This document shows, one piece after another, positions 47,113-59,332 of a stretch of 64,000 nt of DNA (positions within the stretch are counted from its first letter, which is position 1; every line of letters begins with the position of its first letter). The DNA comes from Filosporella fistucella (taxonomy: Eukaryota > Ascomycota > Leotiomycetes > Helotiales): assembly GCA_030077755.1 (NCBI GenBank), contig JAQJZZ010000004.1, positions 1,054,001-1,118,000 of the forward strand. The letters run 5' to 3'. The position numbers and the translations under genes were made by a program. Below the pieces are notes generated by a model. It searched no databases and was not told where the DNA came from. It saw only the letters and a program-made list of their open reading frames with translations.

Positions 47113-47815
47113 CTCGACTGTGGATTGCTGAATAGTGGGGGTTGGTTTCGTGGTATCGAGAGGCAATGGCACTGAAGTTTGGCTGAAGAAAGCAAATGTA
47201 ATTTTAGGAAAGTAGAGAACGAGGACGGGTAGGGTAGGTATATAGAAAATGGAATCAGACTATGAACCCCGCAAAGTCCATGTAATCTGTTTAGGTACCA
47301 ATAACGTACAAGCACAAGTACATACAAGAGTAACGAATGGGGTCGTTGTTGACGGACTCGTCACGATAAGACCTAGAACTCCTTATCGGCCGGGCTGGTG
47401 TGCCCCTCCCCTGCCCTGCCCTTCCCCTCCTCCACCTCTACCTCTACCTCGACCTCGACCTCCACCTTTACCTCTTTGGTGCCACACTGAGCTAGGGATG
47501 CACGAAAAAAAGCACACCAACACGCCCCTCAGCACTGCACCCAAGCAAATAGAAGCGGGGTTTCATGGAAATGATACCTATGACATGATATGGGAATGCA
47601 TGTGCGGAATAGGCTCGGTTCCATGAATTGATATCCATAGCAACCCAATATTACCTTATATACAAGTACTTGTGTTGTACTTCTTCAAGTACATGATTTT
47701 CGGCTCAACCGCCAACCTTATCAATTCTCGAGGAAACTTCACCGTCACCGACTTTGTTCTGCTTTAATTTTCATAATGTGATCTTTTGCTTTTCTCAGAC
47801 GGTGACAGGATGGAT
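47113..47815. other. Intergenic with hexamer repeat
   Basis: 700 bp upstream of the formamidase gene. Apart from the CT-rich hexamer repeat at about 47425-47476, nothing coding is recognised. Confidence 0.5.
47425..47476. repeat. Imperfect hexanucleotide repeat (ACCTCN)
   Basis: About eight imperfect copies of a CT-rich hexamer (cctcta, cctcga, cctcca types). It lies about 310-360 bp upstream of the formamidase start codon. Confidence 0.6.
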
Positions 47816-49172
47816 TTATCTAGATCTAATTTCACTATATGGAGGGGGTGGACCAGATGGCAGGCTGCTGCTTGAAGATCCTTGGGGTTGTACTGGGCTT
47901 TCAGCATTCTGATTTTGGTGCCGACTAGGCTGAAAGTCAAGATCAGAAAGATTCAGGCTCAGGAAGTCGTGCTTGTTCGACCATGTCTGCTGACTAGCAG
48001 CAAATCCTTCGCTGTCAGCTGGCGGTGGTGGCGGATCCGTGATCTTAGTTATGAGATATGCAGTCGAAGCTTCCGCAATTCCATAAATGAGCACACCCAA
48101 GAGCGGAATTCGCAAAAAGATGTAGAACCCAACACCGAAGCCAAAGAGCAGGCCCTCTCTATCATGAAACCAATGCTTTTTCTGCTCCTTAGTAAATCGT
48201 ATGCGTGAGAAGTATGGCTCTAGCAATTCCCTCATTAAGCTTCTCGATGAAAAATAGCTCTGCAAGAAGATGACCAGATATTTTCGTGGTAGAAAGATCC
48301 CTGTTCCAAACACGATTGCGGCCGGGCCTAGACCTGCAACTGAGTTGAAAGTATAGAAACTGGCGGCCGGAAGCACCAAGCGTCCAACATAAGGGACATA
48401 TGAAAGTGCAAATACTGCTAGAGACAACCCTGCCTTCTTGCCAAATCGCATCATAAACATTGTGACAGCTTCTGCTGTGCTTCTTGAGTGTGTGCTGCCA
48501 TCTCTAGTCGAGTACTTTCGGAGGTTGGGATAATAGGTCTCTCGTAGAGTTGACGGGTCTTCACCTTCGTGTTTGGTATAATAGGTTTTGTCTACCCAGG
48601 CCAGAGAGTCCATGAACCTGTTTCTGTTAACACACGAGCCGTTCTGCAGAGAACGATTGCTTACATATTATCGAGAGTTGGAGTGATATATCTCATTAAT
48701 GTCATGAGGAAGAAGGGTACTTGTAGGACATAATTCTGAACGAAATCTAGGCCGGTCACAATGCTTTCGTCCCAAGTTGCATGCTCAAAATTGATCACGA
48801 AGGAGAGAAACCATAACAGAACTTTGATCCCAATAACCTGTGATCCAGTGAATCAGCTTAAATAATTCCATTCCCGTGTTGGGGCTCGTACGGGGATACT
48901 GATGAGGATGCGGATAGCAATTCCAGCAGCGACGGCAATAGCAGCTTGTTTGTAATGTTCTGAAGTGAATAGAGCAGGATTCTGTAATGCTCGTAGAGCT
49001 TGAGAAATGTCAGTACAAGTTGAAGGAGTGATTCATCAAGGTACTAACCTCCCACGACAGTTAGCTGGGCTCCCCGCAAGATGGCATTTGGATCGAAGTT
49101 AGAAACCTCGAGTTTCTTCTTCAATTGCTCCTTTGACAATAGCGGCTTCTGTGTGTGTGATCTACTCTCCAT
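47816..49172 (-). CDS. UsgS-like fungal transmembrane protein
   Basis: Four exons: 49172-49049, 48998-48892, 48837-48665 and 48617-47816, giving 401 residues. The sequence starts MESRSHTQKPLLSKEQLKKK and then SNFDPNAILRGAQLTVVG. Several hydrophobic helices follow (AIAVAAGIAIRILISIPVIG, VLLWFLSFVINF, FFLMTLMRYI, then GLSLAVFALSYVPYVGRLVL and GFGVGFYIFLRIPLLGVLIY). The C-terminus is Pro/Ser/Gln-rich and cytosolic in look (GPPPPYSEIRSR). It fits fungal proteins annotated as transmembrane protein UsgS, whose function is not established. PPPPYSEI resembles a PPxY ubiquitin-ligase docking motif (my inference). Head-to-head with INP1. Confidence 0.82.
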
Positions 49173-49717
49173 AATTGCTGCTCATATAAGAAGAATTACA
49201 AGCAAAGTGCTGGTTTGAATTCCAGGTTCTCCAGATTTCAAGTTCCGGTTTGGCCGCCGCCTTGCGTGTGCATTGACACAACGTCAGTGGGGCTTGCTGG
49301 GAGAGCTTCTTTCTTGCGCCTCGCGTGTTGAAGAGGCTGGGAGAAGAGATGACAAACTGGGCGCGTTTTTCCTGAACTATTGAGCTTAATTCCATCTCGA
49401 CCAGAACTCCTCTGGACTTAAAGTCTGCCAATTCCACCGCCCTATTAATTTTCTTCGCATCAAATAGCAGGTTCATTTCAATCCCATAACATAATTGCCA
49501 CAATCCAATCTCTGTCTCTCTAAGGTAGAGCTCCCATCCACCCACCAAAAGCCGAAATCTTCAAACACCAACGATCAATCATCGAACGACAATTCTCAGC
49601 GGGTCGAAACCTCCTTAAAAAGCACACAATTCCTCTCCACGGCCACTCTCGATCATGATCATGATCATCCGGCAGCAGAATCCAACCTAAAGGAGCATTT
49701 CAAGGACGGAATTCACC
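49173..49717. other. Divergent upstream region of UsgS-like and INP1 genes
   Basis: 545 bp. A short self-complementary gatcat repeat lies at about 49652-49669. A 128-codon minus-strand frame here has no recognisable protein character. Confidence 0.45.
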
Positions 49718-51686
49718 ATGGCTTCCTCCACCCCAACAACACCTCTGGCCAAGCGCTCTGTCAGTTTACCAGTCAACAAAGTCCCATCCAGTCCCGATCC
49801 GCAAATTGAGATATTGTACAATCTTCCTTCAGTACGCATCATATCGTTCACGACATCGGCAACTGCTTCAAAACCTACATCCCGGCCTAGTTCGAGCAGC
49901 GGAAGTCCTGTTGTAGAAGAGGATGTTGGTAGCTTACCTTGGATATCGAGATTTGAAAGGACTATAGCTGTCGGTATGTGTACTATTAAAGCATTAGATA
50001 CACAAGTCTAACAGAGTGACCTTAGGCGCTCTACGAATTTATCGGGCTCCCGGATCTGTCGCATTCTTGAATTGTGCAAACGCTCTGCGTCCAATTCTAC
50101 CAAAATCACAAGCATGGTGTGTTGATGGAGACAGCAAGTTCGTTTTGCAGATCCGACCGCCGCAGTACTGGCGCATTGAAGTCCCAAATACAACTGCGGA
50201 GGAGCGTTTAGGGATCGAAGAGCTCAAAAAGGTCCTCGACCAAGTCCTACGTTTCGAAAAGACCCCATGTCCTTTCCAAAGGAATTTTACCGTATTTCTA
50301 CCAGAGGAACCACATACTCCAGTCAAAAAGAAGCCGTGGAAGCCAGTAGAGCGGCGTAATGCAGACATTTTGCCCTTCCCCAAGAATCCTCTAGAGGACA
50401 TAGGAAGTGGTTCTCGGATCGCTAACTCAAGTCGATCAGTGTCAGTATCGCCGGAGCCATTCTCTTCAACCAGGTCTAGCAGCCCTCTTTCCTCATGCGG
50501 AGACCCAGATTGCCTAGGCCTATTGCCAGACGAATCAGTAATAGCCTCTCACGAGGTTGAAACCTCGATTCCCATTGGGGCTATAAGTCACGGCGACGAA
50601 CTAGGAACTATATCAAAAGATAATTCTCCCCAAGCACCCTCGGGAAAAGTGGAAGGCTCTGTCAACAACGACATCGCTAGAGCGCCATCACCTCTGAGTG
50701 CGTTTGAGGAAGAATATACGTTTGGAGCATATGACGATGACAGCGATGATTTTAATTGTACAAATGACGAGTCCGACCTGACCCCAAAGCAACCCTCTTT
50801 TCAGCAGCTCCTCAATTCTCCCGAAAAGCCCCAAGCTTTGCAGAAGTGCAGTCGCTCTGTCACCTCACCTCCCGTCCTGTCACTTGTCACGAGTCCGCCT
50901 TCAAGATACAGGACCCAGTCAAGGTCTCCTTTGAGATGTTCAACCATTGTCGAATCAAATTCTGAGTGTTCGTCGAGTGTTGATTCGTTTCACAGTGTTC
51001 AGTCTTGGCACTCTCCTTTGGCCCCTCCTTCGCCTCCTGCGTCTGAGCCATCGTCTCCCACATCGACGTATCCATATCCACACGAGAACATTGTGTTACC
51101 AAAACGACCTCTGAATGCTCGTGATACATCAGAACTCACAGTTACACCAGAAACGCCCCGAGCCTGGGAGCGAAGTACAGTAGCTGATGATGAAGCGCCA
51201 AAAACACCTACACTAATGAACGACGGAAGTGATAAATCTGAAGAGGAACCAACCGAGATACTGACACCTCCAGTAACCCGGCCAGCGATTCGTCACCGCG
51301 CGACAACGAGTAGCAATTCTCGCCGGCGTGCTCTATCGCCATTGCCTGCAGCTGTCAATCTTTTTTCACCTCCACGGCGGCGCCCCCGACGTCTGCAAAC
51401 AGCACGCCACCTTCCCACGGCTATTATACAGAAGACATACGAAATTCTCCTGAGCCCTCCCAGCCACCTCTTCCACCTTATGATCAGCATCGCATCAAAG
51501 ATCGCTGCTGGTGAATGGAGAGGTGTGTTATCAGGACATGGCGAAGCTGTTCATTGGGACTTCGAAGACGAATATGCTGGGGATGCTTGGTTCGAAGATG
51601 ATTATGGCATGAAGCTGCCTGGACGCTCAACAAAGGCCAGGTCTACTAACACGACTGTAAGCGGAGGAAGTTGGGAGGTCGATTAA
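49718..51686 (+). CDS. INP1: Inheritance of peroxisomes protein 1
   Basis: Two exons: 49718-49973 and 50026-51686, giving 638 residues with a 52-nt intron. The conserved N-terminal domain is clear: PDPQIEILYNLPSVRIISF, GSLPWISRFERTIAVGALRI, then YRAPGSVAFLNCANALRPIL and WRIEVPNTTAEERLGIEELK. The remaining ~400 residues are Ser/Pro-rich and disordered, with many SP/TP sites, and an Arg-rich patch near the end. Yeast Inp1 tethers peroxisomes to the cell cortex so that some stay in the mother cell. The SP/TP-rich tail suggests control by proline-directed kinases (inference). Confidence 0.9.
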
Positions 51687-52034
51687 GCCGAGTATCGGCT
51701 GCTAATTTTTCTCGACGATTGTATGATTTTGTAAAAGATACCAATACTGGTTATGAACAGGTCGGGCAGCGGCCATTCTCGGAGTTCTGCATTCAGGCGT
51801 GGATGGACTTGGGTATTGATTCTGGCGTATCATCGGAATTTACATCAGGCCGCTGAAGGATCACTTCTGTGCTGTTATTTGACATCGGAGTTTGTGGATC
51901 TTTTGCCATGCACCAAACGCAGATTGTCTAGGGCTTGTATATTGTATTTGGTACTAGGATGTCAAGCAGCTTGAAATCTCATCGAATTTTCATATCGATG
52001 GCTTTTATCTATCGTAAATTGTACAAAGATGGGC
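51687..52034. other. Convergent 3' region
   Basis: About 350 bp between the ends of INP1 and the CUE-domain gene. Nothing further seen. Confidence 0.5.
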
Positions 52035-54100
52035 CTACCCAGGAAAGCCTCCTCTGGCCATCTTCTTCGCGCGTTGATCTCTCCGATTATGGTTCGCTCT
52101 TGAACCTTTGTTAGCTTCCTTCTTATGCCGAGCGACTTCAGTATCCTTCTCCCCTGCCGGTCCAGCAACATTCCCACGTCCCCGTCCTCTACCAGCGCCT
52201 CCACGTCTAGGAGGTCGACCCCCGAATCCACCTCTACCACGATTGTTCCCGTCCATATCAGAGTCCTCGGTCCCGGAGCCGGCTGGGCTGGCTCGCCATG
52301 AGGATGGAGCAAGCTCGGCTTGATTTCCTCTAAAGGTTGAGAATCTCATTTCCAGTCTTCGCATCTGTCGTGAGTCTCGAGAGAGCATGAGCGCCCAGCC
52401 TTCGATTGCTTCGTCTGTCATTCCAGTTTGCTCCTTCAGACTTGTTCTCGATTGTGAACGACGCGTGGCAGCATCTCGTCCAAAAACATTAGGTGTAGAT
52501 TTGAAAGCGCGGAACAAAATCTCATCGTGTGGATCACGCGAATCTGCGTTTACCTCTTCGGAATTGTTGCCAGGGGTGGCTGAATCGACAGTCCCTCCCA
52601 CATCTTCGACATCGTAAGTATCATCTCGCTCGTCATCGTCCGAGTCGAACGCTGCCAGAGCAGAAAGGATTGCTGCTTTGTTTGGAGCAGTTGACTTGTC
52701 TTGGAGGATGTCATCCGCTGTCTTGTCTGGGTTTCGTCGCCCGAAATGCAACCTTGAAGTATCAATTGCAAGTTGGTCGAATTCGTCATCATCGAAAACA
52801 TTTCGACGAGTTGGAAGCTGTGGTGTTGTTGAAGCTGGGACCATATCATTGAAGTCTTTTTCAGTAAGGTGTTGAGCAGTTCTTTGGCAATTAGCTTCGT
52901 TCAGAGGTCAGGAATCTGTACTTACAATGACTCTGTCCGATCGGCGTTCTCGAGATAGGCCGGCAATGATCCTTCTAGCAGATGTGAGATAACTTGCTCC
53001 ATATCATCATCATACTCATCCAGTAACTTGACAATAAATCCTGAGCCTAAGTCAGGGAATAAATCCTGTACCTGGGAAACTAAGCTCATTCGATGAACGT
53101 GAACATGGCCATGCTCATCGTCATGAATTGAGACACCCTTCCCTTTGTCCAATTTTCTCTTGATAAGTCGGACCGGTCTCGTGTTGCCGCCAGCCTTTCG
53201 GAAGCCCGCGAGAGAGGTCAAGACAGACTTTGCCCTGCCAGATGATCCTGACCCGCTTGCCTCAAGTCGCTGCTGAACTTGCTTTAGAATAGGAGTAACA
53301 GTGACCAATTCGGCCATAAGCGAGTCATTGACATTTGTTGGGCCAGCTTTGTGGGCTTCTGCCGCAGTGTGTAAAGAGTATAGCTGGTCAACCAGTGCAG
53401 AAAAGTTTGGCTTATCTCCCTCAGTCAAACCAATAAGACAGAGGTAAATGGTAGAGATAATTATTTTCCGTAACGGGGGATTCATGAGCTTGTAACAACT
53501 GATGAGAGAATCCACGAAATCGCTTCCGGCCATAAAAAATGCGGCACACTGCGGTGAGGCATGCAAGAGGTGGTTCAGACGACGAAGCTGCGATTCCGCC
53601 TCTTTCAAATTGCCCTTCAAACCGGCCTCCAGTTCTCGTATCAGATTGTTCTTCAAAGCGGCTAGGGATGGTTCCAGAGAAGATAAATGCCGTTTCCAAA
53701 CTATAGTCACAGCTCTGGATCCGTTATCCCGGCCATAAAATTTGCTCAGGTCTGCAAGGAACTCCCACTGCAGCAGAGGGGGAGGCGTTTGTCCGCCATC
53801 CAGTAGCCGGAATGTAAGAAGAAACGATTGCTTCTTGAGCAGTTTGGACTTGGAAATATTCACAGACTGAGGTAAACCATGTGACGAAGTAGCCTCAGCG
53901 GTATACGAGGCAAGAAATCTCGGAATAGACTCATCCATGGCTGATATTCGAGCAAAATCATCGCCCGAAAGAGACAGGTGGGCCCCAGCGAGGGTTACCC
54001 AAGCATCCAAGCAGGCTTCCCACTCCTCTGGTACGAGGTGGTTCCTCCATCGGGCTGCCGGGAAGGGTGCCATCGGTGGGAAAGCTGTAATAGTGGCCAT
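52035..54100 (-). CDS. CUE-domain protein, ASCC2/Cue3 type
   Basis: Two exons: 54100-52926 and 52881-52035 (44-nt intron), giving 673 residues. The N-terminal half is helical (RWRNHLVPEEWEACLDAWVT, LLHASPQCAAFF) as in ASCC2. A CUE domain lies at about residues 345-385 (VQDLFPDLGSGFIVKLLDEY, then MEQVISHLLEG), which binds ubiquitin. Exon 2 carries RRNVFDDDEFDQLAIDTSRL and ends in RG-rich repeats and a basic tail. In yeast, Cue3 (Rqt3) belongs to the RQT complex that splits ubiquitinated collided ribosomes. The upstream frame is open beyond 54100, but MATITAFPPMAPFP is the natural start. Confidence 0.88.
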
Positions 54101-54641
54101 TCTTACGGAAGTGCGACGATGTACGCTGGTCAGGATTGGGGAACTGTATTGAATACTTAGAGTCTGAATTGGATTATGAAAGATTTGGAGGTTTGGATAT
54201 TTGACAGTGTAGACACAGCCGTTAAAGCAGCAGCAGCTTAATTCGCTTGAGCAGACAGACAAATAGACAGCCGTTCAAAGTAAAGCAAAGCAAGCTCGCC
54301 GTTTGACTCACCAACGAACAAAGAACCTCCAACCTCCTCCTCGGGTCTGGTTCAATCCACCTCTACGATAAGTGGCCTCACCATACCAAGCACTCAGAGT
54401 GAGTGATCAATGACACCACAATACACCAAGGCTGAGCTGAGTACCAAATTTATATATGGACCAGGCTATAGCCAATCAGGCATAGTCTCGCTTGCGCGTG
54501 CTGGCGCCAAGACTTCATCCCACATTTCGCTTTCGCCAGTATCCTGAGATCTTTCTTCCGCATCGCAAAACTTTCACGATCACCTTTATCACTTTGCCGT
54601 AACTGAAAAACGTTCGAGTCGTAAAGGGATTCCAATTCAAA
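54101..54641. other. Divergent upstream region
   Basis: 540 bp between the CUE-domain gene and RPS20. No coding frame with protein character. Confidence 0.5.
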
Positions 54642-55124
54642 ATGTCTTACAGCAAGAACCCCGATAAGGAATTCGGCGAGGGCCCAGTACGTTCTTTCAG
54701 CTAGCTAGAAGCGCAACATCCAAAGTTTGGTGTAAATGAGCATGAGCTAATTGCCATTTTTTAGAAAACCCATAAGATCCGTATCACCCTCACCAGCCGA
54801 AATGTCAAGTCTCTCGAGAAGGTGTGCCAGGAGCTCATTGAGCGTGCCAAGACGAAGGATCTCCGCGTCAAGGGCCCTGTCCGTCTCCCAACCAAGACCT
54901 TGAAGATTACCACGAGAAAGACTCCCTGTGGTGAAGGATCCAAGACTTGGGACAAGTTCGAGATGAGAATTCACAAGCGATTGATCGAGTACGTAATATT
55001 CCCAGCACTGTGGAGAGGGCATTGCTAATATTCGCACAGTCTCAACGCCCCAACTGAGGTCGTCAAGCAAATCATCATCAACATCGAGGCTGGTGTCGAG
55101 GTTGAGGTCACCATTGCTGCTTAA
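54642..55124 (+). CDS. RPS20: 40S ribosomal protein S20 (uS10)
   Basis: Three exons: 54642-54686, 54765-54988 and 55040-55124, giving 117 residues. The core reads [19 protein letters not shown] and [20 protein letters not shown], with [19 protein letters not shown], the uS10 signature. It ends VEVEVTIAA. uS10 sits in the head of the 40S subunit and is a ubiquitination site during ribosome collisions. Its neighbour on the other strand is a CUE protein of the collision-sensing pathway; that pairing may be chance. Confidence 0.97.
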
Positions 55125-55532
55125 ATGTAGTTTTGAACTTCCGGTGGAGGGAATCAAGGCAGAAGACAATATCTTCCACGATTAGACGGAGGAACATCAG
55201 AGCAATACAAATTGTTTTGAGCCCATTTCTTTTCTCTCGTATGAGTGATGCGTGCACCATACTTCCAATACCATAATTCACATCCGCATCCTCCTTAACC
55301 CTTAAACATCACTAAGGGGTACAGTCAAAAGGATGCGGTAGCCTTCTTCGTGATCAGACGTTGCTTGTCACCCCCTTCGTCCTTCCAAAGGTGAGAGCTG
55401 AAGTTGATGAATACCCATAGCACCATCCGTCTACTTCCTTCCATTCTGTTTCGAAATTGAACGTTTGGTGTTCGAAACCTCTCCAATATTGTATGTTGAC
55501 CTGAGACGATGGACGAGTGTATGGCCAACTTC
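55125..55532. other. Convergent 3' region
   Basis: About 400 bp between the ends of RPS20 and the uncharacterised minus-strand gene. Nothing further seen. Confidence 0.5.
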
Positions 55533-56287
55533 TCATCCCAAGGGTGGCGGCGTTATTGGACCTAGTGGATCATCCAAGCTCGCACTCCTAATTCTGTTTT
55601 CTTCGACCTCACGTTGGATGTTCTCCGCCTCGATGCTTCTTCTTCTGGCCGCTGCCTCTGCTCTACGCATCTGCAATCCTATCATCTCGCTCATATCTCT
55701 GTGGTAATGTCTCACATGGTCATGCCTTGGAGCAGGAAATGCAGCACTGGGTAGTATTGTTCCTGCTGTAATAGCCGTTCCATCTGCTTCCAATCAGTAT
55801 TTCGTTACGAAATAAGAGGCTAGCTTCATGTGATTTGTCTGCTTAAGTTCACATAGCATCACTTGGAATTTCTAGTGATTACCAAGGCCACACACTGTTG
55901 GGACTTGCATACCTTGGTCTGCCATTTGCGGAACATTGCCCGGCAAGCTTTCTGCTTGCTCATCCACAGAATCTTCTGAGGATCTGGATTGAGTGACATC
56001 ATCATTGGCGCCGTCGTATGAAGCAGCTATTGGCTGGGGAAGATCTGGTGTTGTTGAATCCACATTATCTGTGGCCGGCTGCTCGACCCCGCGTTGTGTA
56101 GTCGATTGGGGAGCAGCCTGATCTTCAGGTCCATTTCGATTGTAGGCCAAGTGAATTGCAACTGACAGGCTGTGTATCTCCGCAGGAGTTGCTACAGCAC
56201 CGTTTGGAGATCGGTTGAGTGGGTATCTGGTGTTTCTTTTGGCGAAATAGTGCTTTCTGTTCTGTTGATCTCTGTCTCGTCCGGCAT
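55533..56287 (-). CDS. Uncharacterised disordered protein with basic helix
   Basis: Three exons fit in frame: 56287-56201, 56117-55913 and 55783-55533, giving 180 residues; introns are 83 and 129 nt. The first two exons are acidic and rich in Ser, Thr, Gln and Pro (MPDETEINRTESTISPKE). The last exon predicts a long basic helix (MSEMIGLQMRRAEAAARRRS, then EAENIQREVEENRIR) ending in PLGPITPPPLG. No family is recognised. The exon 1 to 2 junction is the weak point: the region between is also open in another frame with protein-like sequence (NRKHYFAKRNTRYPLNRSPN). Confidence 0.5.
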
Positions 56288-57644
56288 GGCTGTTGTGTAC
56301 TTCTAACTGCTGGCCTTATCGATATTGATACTTAGAAGCAATACTTGAAAGCCATGGGCGCTATGTATTTTACAATGTGCAGTGCGCAATCGATCTTGTT
56401 AGAAGAGCAGTGGAAACGGAGGCCAGGGTCTATACCATCAATAGTTTGGGAAGGAGCAAACAAGACTGTAGCTTAAACATACCGATGTCATGTTATCCTG
56501 CCGTGGGATGAATCTGGAATGTCTCATTCGATTGTGGTTCACGGACCTTGAGTCAAAATGCTTTAGATGTCCTTGGAGACTTGGGTGCTATCGAGGTCAT
56601 TTGGCAAGGATTTATCATTATGTTCCTATGCAGCCAGTGGAGATTTACAAGTAGTCCAAGTGCCATAGACAAGTTCTAAACGCTAGAGGTAGAGACTGAC
56701 ATATCAGGATCACTCTTGCTAAAAATATTATTTCATCTTTCATTTCCTTCACACGCTCTGAATCCTTGAAGTTGAACAGCACAGTTATATTTGCAAAGCA
56801 CTCCAAGTAACAGCAGTGTTGCTATTCCCTTAAATGGATACCGGCCCTGTGTCATACTGAGTGCATAGTCACGTCACACTCCTTCCTTCATAATTATAAA
56901 TAACACTTTCGCTGTCACCCCCATTCGAATGCCTCCGTGGCCGGGTGGTAAACTTCCTCCTCCCTCCTGTAAGTACGTCTCAAAACCTCATAACTAACAA
57001 TCACTAACATATGGTTAGCCTCCTCCCTACGCCAAAAATCCGCGCTTCATTGAGCCCAGCAAATTTGGCGCAAAACCCCCAGTTCGCCTCTCTCAGGCGC
57101 CGGGTTCTTGATTAATCGATTTTGCGAAGAGCTGTTCGCGGAGATCATCAAGTTTTGCTATTCTAAAGCTCGGTTTTTCCCCCCCAAAAACAAAATTTCG
57201 AAAATTTTCTTCCTTCCTTGGGAGTTTTTTTTGTTCTTTCATATGAACATTTTTAGGGTGGAGTGAGAGACTAAGAAAGGTTCAAAGTGAAAGGATTAAG
57301 GCAAAAAATATTGTTTTGACTATTTCCGCCATTCTATAGTATCTCTATCAATGTGACTGTTTAACTATCCTCCAATTGTGACTTGATATGACAGATCTTA
57401 TGAGCAATCTGCATAACTCGTTCCATACTCGCTACTTGAATGATACTCTCGGCCGTGCGTGCTGTACGTTCCATTTGTAAATGCACCAAAGCCGATTCCT
57501 CTCTCTTCACTCCGCGAACACGGCTCACCATTCCCCAAGGCCACCTTCCGCTTCATTGTTCATCTCCAATAGAGACTGGGAAAAATTCCTGATGTAATTG
57601 GATCAAGTTCTCCGGACATTTCCAATGGGCACGCCAACACTAAC
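56288..57644. other. Intergenic with a candidate small gene
   Basis: 1.36 kb. Contains a C-run next to an AT-rich low-complexity tract at about 57175-57245. A possible small gene on the plus strand near 56929-57111 is listed separately. Confidence 0.4.
56929..57111 (+). CDS. Candidate small Pro-rich protein
   Basis: A TATA-like element at about 56892-56902 precedes an ATG at 56929 that reads MPPWPGGKLPPPS up to a strong donor (GTAAGT at 56969). After a branch-point-like CACTAAC and an acceptor at 57018, the next frame reads PPPYAKNPRFIEPSKFGAKP and PVRLSQAPGS to TGA at 57109-57111. The strong donor does not keep that frame; a weaker GTCTCA donor a few bases on does. The product would be under 50 residues. 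No family recognised. Confidence 0.25.
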
Positions 57645-58128
57645 TCAGATGTTCTCCTTTCCAGCCATCACGATCCTACGTTGCTCCTCGGGTGAGAAAA
57701 GTGACGTTCCTTGCTGCAGAGCATTGATGAGGAGTGGTAAAGCATCGTCCTTGAAATCATCGGCTCCACGGAGACGATCTAGATCTTCAGAAAACTCTGT
57801 AGCAGCTCGCTGCATGTAGAATTTGGTGAAGGCAGTTGATATGGCTGCATCATTTGGTCCTTTGGAAGCTGTGTTCGAGGCGGCCTACAACTGGTCAGCC
57901 ACGAGCTAGAACTACATACAAGTTGGACTCGCGTTATCTGCTGCAGGAGAAGAGCTTCCTTCGTTCGATACCTGCTTATTCGTATCTCTTGCCTCGCGCT
58001 CACTTTCACTATCAGATGATACTTGCAAATCAGCATCAAGGTACTATTTGGTATGCACTCAGCTCACCTTCGGTTCTGGACTGCTTCTTCCTGCGTCTAG
58101 CTGGCTTCCCGGTCGTCCGAGGCGCCAT
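57645..58128 (-). CDS. RSA3: Ribosome assembly protein 3 (Rsa3)
   Basis: Three exons: 58128-58068, 58021-57920 and 57868-57645, giving 128 residues. The N-terminus is basic (MAPRTTGKPARRRKKQSR), a nuclear or nucleolar signal, followed by a Ser/Glu-rich stretch (SSDSESEREARD). The C-terminal domain is the Rsa3 signature: AFTKFYMQRAATEFSEDLDR, then LRGADDFKDDALPLLINALQ and FSPEEQRRIV. Yeast Rsa3 is a nucleolar factor for early 60S assembly. The boundary of the second intron is uncertain: the acceptor at 57869 keeps frame with donor 57919, while a donor after CAG near 57972 with another acceptor is also possible. Head-to-head with EFM5. Confidence 0.82.
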
Positions 58129-58330
58129 TTTCAGTAAAATCTTGCTTCAAGATCTACCTAGGAATTCCGTGATGAGAAAAATAATAATTCAAAATCAAAT
58201 TATTCGTATCACGTGCACTGCCGCTTTTTTGCCGAAAAAGTCCTCCCCCAACGAATTTAAGGCTTCGGATTGGCTAGCACCTTACAGACTTACACAAAAG
58301 GTTCTCGTGATATTAACGACCAAGAAAAAA

Positions 58331-59332
58331 ATGTTCGACACAGAAGAAGATGATGTGCCGTAAGGAGCTCACTGATTTTAATCGCCTCTCTAATGACATC
58401 AGGGTTCTCTCCGGCTCCACGCTCGACGCTTTGAAAGAATTCTACGCAGACCGTGACGCACGAGCCAAACAATTCGAGGACTTGAAAGCTGGAGCAGAAA
58501 ATAATGCCGCGGCATCTGGACCCTTGAGCATGGAGGCATTTGCCGAAGATTGGAATGAGAGTCAGTTTTGGGTATGAATTTCCCTGGGAGTGGGATTTGA
58601 GATTTCCATCTAACGAAATTAGTACTCTGATGAGACAGCCAAAACGCTTGCCGAAGAGCTTCTTGATGGTGCCGCGCCGGAGGCAACGATCGCAGTTGTA
58701 AGCGCACCAAGTGTATTTGTGATGTTAAAAAATCTCCTGGTCGGTATATTGTCTCGATTTCAGGAGCAACTTATTAATCCCACCTAGGTTGCGAAGGCAG
58801 AGGACCAGAAACCCAAAATATGGCTACTGGAGTTTGATAAGAGATTTGAAGTCTTTCCCGAATTCGTATTTTATGATTTCAAGAATCCATTCAAATTGCC
58901 TTGTGCGTATCATTTGTGAGAAATGAAGAACAAACACTGATGGGAACAGCGGAATTAAAAGGAAGTGCTGATCGTGTCATTTGCGACCCCCCTTTCTTGA
59001 GCGAGGACTGTCAGACGAAGGGTACGCGGGACATCGGGAATGTTGATTAAGCGCAAATAATTGATGCTAATGTTTCTATAGCAGCGATGACAGTGCGATG
59101 GTTGTCAAAGACCTGGGGTGTATCAGCTGCGTCAGAGACGGTCAACTCGAAGCTGGTCGTGTGCACTGGAGAGAGAATGGAAAGTCTCATCAACAAGATC
59201 TACCGTCCACAAGGTATTGCTACTACGACCTTCGAGCCAGTACACTCGAAAGGGCTGAGCAACGAGTTTTGTTGCTACGCAAACTTTGAATGTGACCGGT
59301 GGAAGTGGAAAGTCGTTGAACAAGAATCGTAA
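58331..59332 (+). CDS. EFM5: eEF1A lysine methyltransferase Efm5
   Basis: Six exons: 58331-58359, 58403-58571, 58623-58739, 58788-58902, 58950-59021 and 59082-59332, giving 250 residues. The order of motifs matches Efm5/N6AMT2: LDALKEFYADRDARAKQFED, SMEAFAEDWNESQFWYSDET, the SAM-binding fold, VICDPPFLSEDCQTK with the DPPF catalytic motif, and CTGERMESLINKIYRPQG. The enzyme methylates a lysine of translation elongation factor 1A. All introns are 43-60 nt. It shares a 200-bp upstream region with RSA3, so two translation-related genes are paired. Confidence 0.93.

Noticed and set aside
49162..49548. 128-codon minus-strand frame upstream of the UsgS-like gene
   Set aside because: Overlaps the leader and start of the UsgS-like gene in another frame and shows no protein-like pattern.
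49652..49669. gatcat repeats as a protein-binding palindrome
   Set aside because: Short and simple; may be chance, and no regulator is known to me that would bind it.
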